Assembly: GCF_040581485.1 (NCBI RefSeq)
Contig: NC_090131.1
Location: forward strand, 21,898,532-21,962,531
Length of the DNA: 64,000 nucleotides
Reading direction: 5' to 3'
Source: Linepithema humile
Taxonomy: Eukaryota; Arthropoda; Insecta; Hymenoptera; Formicidae
In this document: in pieces, positions 54,341 through 64,000 of the stretch
How the letters are laid out: every line of letters starts with the position of its first letter
Position numbering within the stretch: the first letter of the stretch is position 1
The notes under the pieces: model-generated
Told to the model about the DNA's origin: nothing
Seen by the model: the letters and a program-made list of their open reading frames with translations, nothing else
Databases searched by the model: none
Position numbers and translations under genes: made by a program

Positions 54341-54373
54341 TACTACTGGTCAGCTGATCAGCTGATCGTAGTA
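54341..54373. promoter_or_regulatory. Near-palindrome with two E-boxes
   Basis: CAGCTG occurs at 54351-54356 and 54359-54364 inside a longer imperfect inverted repeat (TACTAC...GTAGTA). It lies about 950 bp upstream of the minus-strand start. CAGCTG is the class of site bound by bHLH factors; use here is inference. Confidence 0.25.
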
Positions 54374-55473
54374 ATGTAGTTACATAACATTACGCATACG
54401 CGCGCAACACGTTTGTAATGATTGTGCGCCTTTTAAAACGTAACTCAGTGAAAAATTGATGCAGAGCAAAAATAAAATAAATCTGTGTTTCACGTTCCGC
54501 AGATCATGACATAGTGTGTACTTTAATATCGCTTTTTCACTCCAGCTCTTACATAATATTTAAGCCAGCAAATTTCATGAAAGTTACACACTTATCTTAA
54601 TTTAGAGACGTTTAAGGAAGAGGAAAGATTATGATTGTATTAAAAATTGCTCCTAAAAACTTAACATTTTTCCACTCATATTTCACGGATATCAATTCAG
54701 TTTTATTTTACATAAAAGGCACACGCTATAAACGTTTTACTTCAATCTTCAAGATTTAGAACATATATGGCCGAGAAAAGGTTCTAAAAGTCAAATTCTT
54801 ATAGAATCGAGGAAATCCGTTCAAAATTGAACATAAAGAGGAAATATATTGAAATATATTGAAATATATATATCAATATATATATTGAAATACGCAGAAT
54901 AATATTTTTTTATTTCTCCACTCATATCCGTCATGTGGAAAATTGTTTCTCTACCGATCTCCGCGTACAAGAGACGTCGCGCACCTCTTCTCTCCTTCAT
55001 ACCATCGGTAAACAGGAGCGAGATAAGGGATAAGGGACCTGTCATCCGTGACGGAGTACGTCCCGTACCCAAGGCTCGCTTCAAGGACGATAACCCTACG
55101 CGAACTGCAGTCGCCTTAAACTGGATCCGATCGAGAAAGAGAAAAAGAAGAGGAGGGCCTCCTCTCTTTCCCTCCGACTCTCTCCGTATCTTTCCTCGTC
55201 TTTCTCTCCGATCTTGCCCTTATGCGTCTTATTTCGAGAACGGGATGATTACGCGTTTACGATCTAGGTTCCCCGCGCTACCTGCTCCCGCTTCGGTGAA
55301 GTCGAAGGTGAATATATATTATCGGAAGAGGTTCCGTGGAGGCACTCCAGCGTAGCCGCTCTTGCGTGAGCTACCTCGGGGGCAGAGACGAGAGAGGAGG
55401 GTTCAAGGACGAAGAAGGAGAATCGGAGCCGGAGGAGCGCTTTTACTATATGGAAAGGTTGCGTGGGGGGTCG

Positions 55474-55486
55474 GTGCACACGCACA

Positions 55487-55517
<31 letters not shown>

Positions 55518-55523
55518 GCACAT
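55474..55523. repeat. (CA)n(CG)n compound repeat, Z-DNA prone
   Basis: About fifty bases of strict purine-pyrimidine alternation: a CA block followed by a CG block. It lies about 2.1 kb upstream of the minus-strand transcription start. Confidence 0.85.
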
Positions 55524-58141
55524 CGTGGCGAACGGTTGTAAAGAGAACGGGCTGCGAAGGAGCGCTTTCGGGTCGGCATAATCCGAATTCGAAACCTGTT
55601 CCTGCCCCATGGGTCAACAACAACATCCTCCTACATCCTGCTCTTCCCCCTGCAATCCCCCGATCCGCCCTCTTCGATCCGGTCCGGACCAGATGTACAA
55701 GCCACTTCCATCGAGAGTCCCCCGCGTGTACCCCGGTGTCAAGTGCTCAGTCGGTGGTTACATACTATTTTCCAGGGTTTTATAGCTCTATCCTGCGTAC
55801 TCGAGTGCCGTTCGAAACGCCGCGAACTGCAACTCGTATCAGAAGTGTTGCGTAAAGATGTGACTGCATCATGTGTTTACACATCTGGGATCTTGTGGAC
55901 CTTCGGTCTACGATTTTGACAAGATATGATAGATCCGCAAATCGATCGAAAGTAGGGATATTTTCTTTTCCGCGATAGGTCTGTAAATCTGAGCTGTACG
56001 AGATGAAAAATATTTTCTTTACAAAAGTCATGTTATTTTTACATAGTAGACACTCTAAAGTGGTAGAAATGTTATTCTGTAGATTTGCATTAATTTTTTA
56101 AAAAAAAACACGCACGCGAGGCTCGAGGGCTGCAGTCGTGCAAGAAAAGCGTACCGAGCGCAACGTAGCTAGTCCACTTTCTCTCAAAGCGTAAATTGCA
56201 ATCACGCCCCGCGGGATGCATCTTGTACATCTCTTGCGTGCCGAGACTTATGCCGCGACGAATCAATTAGGAGCACCCATACGTGTAATTATTTGGTTCT
56301 AGAGGAAGCGGTGCGCACAAGTCGGCGTTCGACAGGCTTGTCTATCTCGCGCTTCGCAGGAGGTATCGTAATTTCCGCCGCGAATACATTCTATCTAATG
56401 CAAAATACTGAAATGAACCGTTAAATCGCTTTATCGCGAGCCTCTGGCTGTGATCTTATACTGTGATTCATTTTTTTGTATCTCTATAATATCGTTGATT
56501 GCTGATTAGTAATCGACCAAGATGCATTTTTATATGCATTCTCTCTTAAGTCTCTCTTTCAACGTTCACAATTCAATGAACAGCGTTTCAAATACGAATA
56601 ATCGCTTTAAAATATTTTTAACGGAGAATCGCGCTTTGATAGATAAAGGAAAAAAAACAACGAGTAGCTTTGATTTGCTTACAATAAGCTCGTTAGCACG
56701 GTAAAATTTTAGACAAAAGCCGGGAATAAAGAGCTGGTTTAAATGTCTTATAAAGTGTCATTCAAATAATGCGGGTCATTGCGCGTATCGTGTTTACAAT
56801 TCATAAGCAGTAACAATCGTAAAAACCGTATTATAGCTCATTACTGCATCAATTTGTATATTTGTAAATTTGTATTGTATAAAGATTAAATTATATAATA
56901 ATTAACAACACTACAGAAATTTCTAAAAATAAATAGCAAACAGAAATAAAAGCAAATGGGAAAATAAAAGAATTATTATTTTAATATGAAAATAATTGTG
57001 CACAATTTTATGCATATTTTATTTTAAAAATTCATCGATAATTCTAATAATAATCCTAAATCCAAACAGCCAAAATCACGAAAACGATCAATCTCGCGGC
57101 TATGAATGTAACAGCTCAAATAAGCGATCAGTCTGAGTCACTTTTATCCCCGAATTATTCTGATAATTTAGCGTGATTGAATGAAGGTAGACCGATGTCA
57201 CATTAGTCTCAACAGTGCGCTCAAATTTGATTGAAGATAACAGCTAGCGGTACCAGTGATGCAAACTGGTAGGCTTAATCTTGAACGGCCGATTTAGAAA
57301 TATCGTGCATGTCGTAGACAGCTCCGTAATGAAGATTAATATCTGCTAGAACTCCGGCGTGAAGTGTATCCTCAAATCTATTAGACTTCGCGGGACGCGG
57401 ATAGTGCCCACCTGAGAAAAGGTCCGTGTCGGACAAGCAACAAAAAAAGGACAAAGAGAAGAGAGAAATAATTACAGGGAAGGCCGCGTCCGCAAGGCCG
57501 AGGACGTTGGAAGACGAAGTCGGCCGATATAATAACGTTTTTGGTACTACAGCTAAAGTAGTTCGAACGTAAAATTGAATCAAGACGATTCAGGCGCCAG
57601 CTCGCAATTCCCGAACAAAGGTTCGTCTGAAGTCTCTTCGACAAAATTTCGAGAACATATTCAGATACTGCTACAATAATTCGAGATCTAATATCTTTTC
57701 AGAAATATTGTTCTCTTTTGAAGATGACTCCGCGAAAATTATATTACCGCAATTTTTATTTTGTCTCTCAATAAAAATGAGTATATTAAATATAGCAAGT
57801 ATTATGTCTGCGTTTTATATACATTTATATAAAATTTATATATTTGTTTTGATTATGATGTTTTTCTTATAAAAACCTGATGATAAAATGTTATAAATAA
57901 AATATACATAACGTGTTGAGATATTTTTTTCCTCAACGAAGACAGGCAGCACAAAATGAGAATGCATACGTGTTAGCAAGATGCAGCCCGCAGTTGTGCG
58001 GATCGCACATAACGAGGCTGCGAAAAATATCAATAATGATGAATGGATAAGCGATTAGAGTTCCCGTCATTGAAAGTAATTTTCTTAGAACTTTATTTTA
58101 CGCGTCGAATGAGAGTAAAGACAAATTTCGTACTGTTGCAG

Positions 58142-58279
58142 ATTGATTGGAGCGCGTTGCAATCTTGCGAGTCATCATCTTACGGCATCATGCGTGTATA
58201 TACAGTAAAGGAGCATGTAAGAGAATGTGCAAAAAGTATATTAAGAGGATACATTAAGCGCATCACTCTTCAAGAGTAA
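58142..58279 (+). CDS. Possible 3' terminal exon of an unidentified plus-strand gene
   Basis: A good acceptor (TACTGTTGCAG) ends at 58141. The frame then runs 45 codons to TAA, starting IDWSALQSCESSSYG and ending in a basic amphipathic stretch with two cysteines (residues 9 and 29 of the exon). An AATAAA lies at 58315-58320, 36 nt after the stop. The splice site, tail signal and composition agree with a real last exon, but I found no upstream partner exon with a matching phase-0 donor, and 45 open codons are not rare by chance. The product is not recognised. Confidence 0.22.
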   Translation: MDWSALQSCESSSYGIMRVYTVKEHVRECAKSILRGYIKRITLQE

Positions 58280-60561
58280 TGATTTAAACTTTTATCGAAG
58301 TCTTTTATGGATTTAATAAATCGATGGCGGAACTTCCTCGATGCTGTTAATGCGCGTTGCATAAACAGATTATTAGCAGTCACGATTTATCGTTAAAATA
58401 TTGGTTTTTTTCACTTTTGTTGGCTATTTTTACAGATATGAATAATGAATCTCTAACAATATTATCGTATCGTACTTATCAAATTACTTATCGTAACTCT
58501 CTGTAATAGCATTATCAGCTACTTAATTGCGTATAAGTAAATATGCAATATAACATTATAACAAATGCATAAAATCAAATATAAAATCTATTAATAATTA
58601 ATAATATTAATTGCTTAATGAACTCTATGGAAAACTCGAAGTAAATTATTCGATGCATCTATAAATAATAAAATATTTCCAACAAATGTATGTTCGTATA
58701 AATAAAATTCAGTTAAATTTAATTTAATTAATCTCAAAAAAAGTTTCGTAATTCAGTATGTGTTGAAAATTACATTCTGACCACAAAAATTCAACCATTT
58801 TTATGTATTGTAATCAAATATTATAAATAATTACATTATCATTAATAATGTTGAAATGTAAAAAGAAGATGCGACTTTATCATGTGTGACGTATGATAAA
58901 AAAATTAAAAAAATGCATACACGAGCGAAAAAGCTGACGTCTATCCGAAACAAATCGCCCGTACTTTTTCTTGCGACCGCCTCTGTCCGATCCTCTTACG
59001 TTCATTCTTAATCGGCTTCACGACGCGCATCTCGTTACCTTGTGCGACCCATAACGTTTAGGACGATTAGGGCGCAGCGACCATGTAAGACGATAAAAAA
59101 GGAACATCGTGTAGCAATCTCGCACGATTCAAGCTGGGGATTGGAACCGGTATAATTTCGATGACTGCAGATTCCGCGACGATACAGACACGCAGAAATG
59201 ATCTGTGTTTATTCGCGTCAATCGGAAACATGGACAACTGGAATAAAGTCGAGTTTCCAGACGATGCGATCATACTTCTTTGCTCAACGTATAGCGTATG
59301 TTTGTTAAATAAATTTATTGTTGGGAAATATTGTATGTATTAAAAATTGAACTCACCAATTTCATATAGGTTGCAATCCTCAATTTCCGCTTGCGAAACA
59401 GTGACTTATCGAACGGTCACGTAATGCTTCTCATTAGAACACGCGCGGGATACGTGCTCGAGCGCGATTCGTCGATCGTCGGCGCAGAAATTTTTTTTTC
59501 TACTGCGAGAAATATAACGAGAGCTCGTATATCAAGCGGCTGCGGCTTTAGCTCGACGATCGTTCCTCGGAATTACAGTGATTCGAAAAAGCGACGTGAT
59601 AAATCTCACCGACGCATTCGATCTTCCGCACTGCGATCGCTGGGGGCCGCAAAATTCGGCAGAAATTTGATATACGAGATTTATTCGGCTCGACACTTCG
59701 CGTTACTCACTTAGCTTACGTGATTGATGCACCGGATTGCAGCTCTCTGTGGAAAAAAAAACAAAAAAAAACATTAAAATCGACATGTTCTAATAAAAAA
59801 ACAATATCGCAATTTAAAAACAGTAACACGCTCTTCATTATGACATTAAAAAATTTTTATAAAACACAAGAGCATAATAAAATATTGAAATATGTTATAT
59901 TAACGAGTTAATATTAGTAAAAAATTTAAATTAAAAATAATAATTGTTCTTAAATTAAAATTTAAATATTATTCCTGCTTATTGATATTGCTAGTAGCGA
60001 AAGTATAAAAAAAATCTAGTGAGAGTGTTTTTCCAAGTTTTTACTTTGATATTCTTCAGCATTGATATTCTTAAGAGAACATACCTTAAAAACCTTGAAA
60101 ACAAAAAAAAGAACGATTCTATTAGTATCGATAACGTCCTGTCTATGACGGTCGCGCGTCTATTGGCACTCGCGCCAATTCTCCTTCACCTGACTTCGCT
60201 CATGGAAACATATACGTGTTGATGCGTGGCCGCGTAGAGAAATCTAGCCACGGCTAGTCGCGGCGCATGAACACGTATATGTATAACTATAGCGATCGCG
60301 ATAACATCGTAACCGATGTATATAAGTTCAGAGAAACGGTGGGGCACGGACAGAACGTTAACTGCGCTGCAATATGCCTTGCCAATTGCCGTTGCGCGCG
60401 GAGTAAGGCATATTCCGTATCCAATTGTGGACGCTGTGATCTCACCGGGATTATTACGCAATCAGTAACGAAATTGAGGTACACGCGAAAAAAAATTTTT
60501 TGTCTCATATCTCGCAAACTAGCCACTGGCGAAGAATCTAGAGAGAAGAACGTGGACGAAA

Positions 60562-60611
60562 ATGGCGAGAAAAATCAGCCACGTCGTACTGATTAGTGCA
60601 TTGTTGGTCAG
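60562..60611 (+). CDS. Coding exon 1 of the secreted protein gene (signal peptide)
   Basis: This exon encodes 16 residues beginning MARKISH and running into a hydrophobic core. It ends in AG before a GTCAGT donor. The two left-over bases join the first C of the next exon to make a serine codon. The donor is weaker than consensus, but the resulting signal peptide is continuous across the junction, which supports it. Confidence 0.75.
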
Positions 60612-62757
60612 GTCAGTTCAGCAGCATATTTTATTATTTTCGAAAGTAATATTAATCAGATCGCATTCAGCAAATATCAATTATTCAATTATTAGATCGC
60701 AATTGAATTGATGTCTATTCCATTGTCAATGTCCATCCCACAAATTCGACGTAAAAGTTAAGGAAAACTTATGTGCTGAATTCGCTATTAATATTTCCCG
60801 GTGAACTCTGTCACTCGCATATCACACAAATAATAATATTTTTATAATCGTTGTATTACGTCATGCAGACGCTTTTATTCACAGTGGTTGCATATGAATC
60901 ATCACGTCGCATAGGTGTCACGGGAGCTATTGTTTGTTGCTGATGCATAAAACGCGTACGCGCCAACGAATAAAATGTATGATGTATTGTTTCTATTTGC
61001 TAATTCTTCTCATACAATTTTATATTGCAGCACATGTCTGACAGCTAGCGGACAACCGGACTGGACAAGCGATTTAACTAGCAATATTCATCGTATGACC
61101 GAAAATATTAATCGACAGGTGCAACAGTTCACTGAGCAGCTTCAAACGCGAATACAACATAACTTAGAGAGTTCATTGCGACCCGCACTCGAAGAAGTCA
61201 ATAGAACAATTCAGAATCTGCCGAGAGGTAATCACACATATTCGCAAAATATTTTACAAATTCCGATGCTGATTGGTATTCGTCCAATATAAGGATCGTG
61301 CTCGGAATATCCGTGCGAAATGAAAAGAGAACAACCACATTTAATATCTTAATGCGTAATCCAATTTTCATTACAAATAGAAAATAGATAAGATAATTTA
61401 AAATATTAATCAAATTCTTGCATTGTTTGTACAATCAAATCTGATAAAAATGGGAAATAATAAAATTTGCTGCGAATCGATATTTTTGTGCACGCTGAGA
61501 TGCGGAACAAATAGGATATCGTTTTTATTTTATTTCTCTCATTATTTGTAAGTTTTTTTTCAAATAATATATATTATTTTTCAAAATGTCACTTTAATAT
61601 TTGTTCAAGCCGATATTCCCGATTTGATCGTACTTATTTCTCCGTTGCATGTCAAGAAAATCTCAAAACATTGATATTTTAATATGTAAATATGCAATTT
61701 CTTTCCTGTCGCATGCGGAAAAGAGGTCGACATGTTTGCGCAATGGCTTGTGCACGAATTGTGCCTAGCGATATTCTTTATCGTTATGAGAGATATGAGA
61801 AGCGTTCGGAATAAAATGCAGATTCCAAAATCGCATCTCATTCGCCGTGCAGTCGACGTTCCTTTCACTATCGACCAAGATACCGAGCAGACATTCGCAT
61901 TCCCTCCTAAGTCTCAAGGCAGCCGGAGTCCTTTTTCCGCTCGGTCGGCCCGTTAATTCGATACTGATTCAATTCCGCACTGACCGTTTACCTATGCAAT
62001 TAGCGCTATATCCTTAAGCGTATCGAATCGTGTTATCAGCGATTAGTATCAATAAAAATTAATTTCCCGTAGTACTCGCTTCGAGCACTGACAGTTGATG
62101 ACATTGTAATTTAAAAGCAATTAGTTAGGAATTGTGCCAACCGGTTCAGATTAAAATCAACTCCGATATTATATAAAAATTATTGATTTACTAAATCTAC
62201 CTGAAATAATCTTATCGAATATTACGTTTCACTAAATTTTGATAAATATAACAGGTGTTGAAGTGCAAAATGGAAAATCTAAAAAAATAACAATTGCATT
62301 TTGCATAACAGTGACGTTCAATTTAAAGAAGACATTTTTTATAACGCGGGATTTTGAACTTTTCGTAAATGTAGACAAGTTTTGAATTATGTAGCACGCG
62401 TAAATAATTTAGGCTTGGTCACGCGAATGTCACGCGATATTTATACAGTTGTGATCAATACAGCGGGAAAACTTGACATATTATGGAAATTTGTTCACAG
62501 ATGCAAACGGACAAATAATAACAAATAGTGGTAGTACCATTATCGTTAATTCTGGAAATGGTGTATCAAGATCCATCTTATCCGGGCGCACGCCGGGAGG
62601 AGAATCGTACGTCCGTGATATCGAAGAACGACAAGAAGGAAATTTCCTTTATCACAATGAAATTATTTATAAACCCCAAACCAACTCCAGTGAGACGATT
62701 CGCTGGAAATTGGACCTCGCGACTCCGGGAGCCAAACCTGAAATCATTACGGAATAA
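60562..62757 (+). CDS. Secreted protein of unknown family, three coding exons (167 aa)
   Basis: The coding exons 60562-60611, 61031-61227 and 62501-62757 join in frame to 504 nt (167 residues and TAA). Both introns have GT-AG ends; the first is phase 2, the second phase 1. The start was chosen because an in-frame TAG lies 40 nt upstream (60520-60522), the context is aaaATGG, and a hydrophobic signal peptide follows (residues 1 to about 24). Residues 32-80 form one long amphipathic helix: L32, I36, M39, I43, V47, F50, L54, I58, L62, L66, L70, V73, I77 and L80 recur every 3-4 positions. Residues 83-116 are rich in Gly, Asn and Ser and probably extended; 117-167 are charged. The mature part has no cysteine. 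N-glycosylation sequons occur at N74 and N144. A secreted helical protein that self-associates or binds lipid would fit, but this is inference; I do not recognise the family. A TCAGT initiator-like site at 60462 could mark transcription start. Confidence 0.8.
60612..61030 (+). other. Intron 1 of the secreted protein gene
   Basis: A 419-nt phase-2 intron with GT and AG ends. The sequence is AT-rich and holds nothing else recognisable. Confidence 0.7.
61031..61227 (+). CDS. Coding exon 2 of the secreted protein gene (amphipathic helix)
   Basis: A strong acceptor precedes it: a CTAAT branch-like motif, a pyrimidine-rich tract and TTGCAG at 61025-61030. It encodes residues 17-82: the end of the signal peptide, a short QPDW segment and the whole helical region. 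It closes with a GAG|GTAATC donor in phase 1. Reading on past the donor reaches a stop within about 20 codons. Confidence 0.8.
61228..62500 (+). other. Intron 2 of the secreted protein gene
   Basis: A 1,273-nt phase-1 intron with GT and AG ends. It contains a 74-codon open frame at 61732-61956 without obvious splice sites. The flanking exons join in frame without it, so it was not taken as an exon, though a skipped or alternative exon cannot be excluded. Confidence 0.65.
62501..62757 (+). CDS. Coding exon 3 of the secreted protein gene (C-terminal region and stop)
   Basis: The acceptor is TTCACAG, ending at 62500. Its first two bases complete an aspartate codon with the G left from exon 2, so the frame holds. 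It encodes residues 83-167 and ends in TAA at 62755-62757. An AATAAA overlaps the stop region, and another lies at 62967-62972. Confidence 0.8.
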
Positions 62758-64000
62758 AAATTAAAACAATATTAATTTTTAATAGTATACTCAACATATG
62801 CAATATATACTGCATAAACTTTACATAAAGAAGGGAACGCAAGTCAATCGTAAAATGCAACCGTAAAATCATGAGTTACACGACAAAAGTCACAATTATC
62901 GAATTGCGTAAATCGGCAAAGCGAGCGTGGTGAATTTTTAATTATGGTCTTGTGAAAGCGTCACATAATAAATATTCTTTCAATTGAAGTATGTGCAGAC
63001 ATTATCGGTTCTGTGATATTAAAATCGATACGCGTACGTTGCACACTGTGATTTCATGTACGTCGATATTATGTACGTTCAGTTGAATAAGCTTGTTAAT
63101 AAACAATTTGTCAATAGATAATTCTCTCCAACTTATTTTTTAATAATATGAATAAAGTGCTTATTAATGAAGATGAGCTCACTAATATTTTTATCTGCTT
63201 TTCAATGAAACTGATCACCATTTATCATATCGCTACAAATATTTTGTGTTAAAAGAAACACGCCTAATCATGACAAATCACACGAATGACAAGTGATTTG
63301 ACTGGCTATTTTTTTTTGTCATTGCATACAGAATGATAATTCAAGGCATGTGTTTAGAGGAAATTTTTTATGCTTTTTGTGTACCGATACAACACTGAAA
63401 ATATTAAAAGAACGAATTAGTGTATCATTTAATATACAAGACCCTATCATTTAACCATTATAAATTTAACCATTTCAATTGAGCGAGGCGCGTGAGGAAA
63501 AGGTTGAATAAGAAATCGGCATAAATTTGCACGAGAAAGAGATCTGACCAATGAAGTATCATTTGTTACGATATACGACCACGAAATTTTAAGGAGAGTA
63601 AGGATGGGGTAACCGTTCGTGATTTCGAGGCACATGCAGAATGTATATACATATAGGATACAAACTCGATGCGTGTATTGTCACACAATGGCGTCGAAGC
63701 ACTTTCTATTCGACAATAAAAATACTTTAATTTTATAGCTATAATCATATTTCTGCATATAAACGCCTGTATTAATAATAATAAAAATATACATCAAATC
63801 TCCATTTTTGATGTTTCTATAATCGGTGGACGAGAGTGCTTTATTCCAGTGAGACTATACCATTTCCATATTTATAGAATTTTTTAACTTTCTTGCTAAG
63901 GGCAAAAACATTGCATTACTCATCTTTGTGTTCTGTCATAAAATAATAGCCATCACGGCACGATTTTCACATTTTTGTTTTCATGCAAATGAGCTTGTTT
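62758..64000. other. 3' flank of the secreted protein gene
   Basis: The sequence is AT-rich with candidate polyadenylation signals; no further exon was recognised on either strand. Confidence 0.5.
62967..62972 (+). terminator. Candidate polyadenylation signal AATAAA
   Basis: A canonical AATAAA lies 210 nt after the stop codon of the secreted protein gene. A second copy overlaps the stop region at about 62753. Which one is used cannot be told from sequence alone. Confidence 0.4.

Larger units (their letters stand above)
53403..60561. other. Intergenic stretch between two divergent genes
   Basis: The minus-strand gene starts at its left and the plus-strand secreted protein gene at its right, so both promoters should lie in it. 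A CpG-rich, purine-rich block spans about 54930-55850. Apart from the listed repeat, E-box pair and possible exon, nothing was recognised. Confidence 0.4.

Noticed and set aside
1..64000. tRNA, rRNA, CRISPR, viral or bacterial gene content
   Set aside because: No tRNA B-box with matching arms, no rRNA-like sequence, no regularly spaced direct repeats with unique spacers and no recognisable viral or bacterial protein frame were seen.

Overview
The window looks like animal nuclear DNA, most probably from an insect. It is gene-poor. It has GT-AG introns, an arthropod-type TCAGT initiator, many microsatellites, AT-rich stretches alternating with CpG-rich ones, and no long uninterrupted reading frames. 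The frequent CpG, with CG-rich islands scattered through non-coding DNA, would fit a hymenopteran such as an ant or bee. That placement is inference; no gene here fixes the species.

Two genes can be supported. The first lies on the minus strand and occupies most of the window. A non-coding first exon starts near 53398 and ends at a GTGAGT donor at 53034. A first intron of about 30.5 kb follows. Exon 2 (22513 down to 22399) carries the start codon and a clear signal peptide, and ends in a phase-1 GTAAGA donor. The rest of the gene must lie further along the minus strand; no convincing exon was found between 22398 and 1, so that stretch is probably a second long intron. The first exon carries three short upstream reading frames, one of which ends at a stop that is in frame with the main start. 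The product is secreted or membrane-bound but its family cannot be told from 30 residues.

The second gene is compact, on the plus strand, with three coding exons between 60562 and 62757. It encodes a 167-residue secreted protein: a signal peptide, a long amphipathic helix and a Gly/Asn/Ser-rich C-terminal part. I do not recognise the family. A possible small 3' terminal exon of another plus-strand gene sits at 58142-58279, with a polyadenylation signal just after it.

The remainder is intronic or intergenic. It holds a 1,068-bp element with inverted termini and internal subrepeats (14371-15438), a 155-bp sequence bounded by 15-bp inverted repeats (4089-4243), a perfect 118-bp palindrome (49167-49284), and simple repeats: (TC)21, (TA)23, TATG, CTG, CA/CG and decamer arrays. 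I saw no tRNA, rRNA, CRISPR array, viral gene or bacterial-type operon. The many 60-210 codon open frames overlap on both strands in CpG-rich sequence and are best read as chance.
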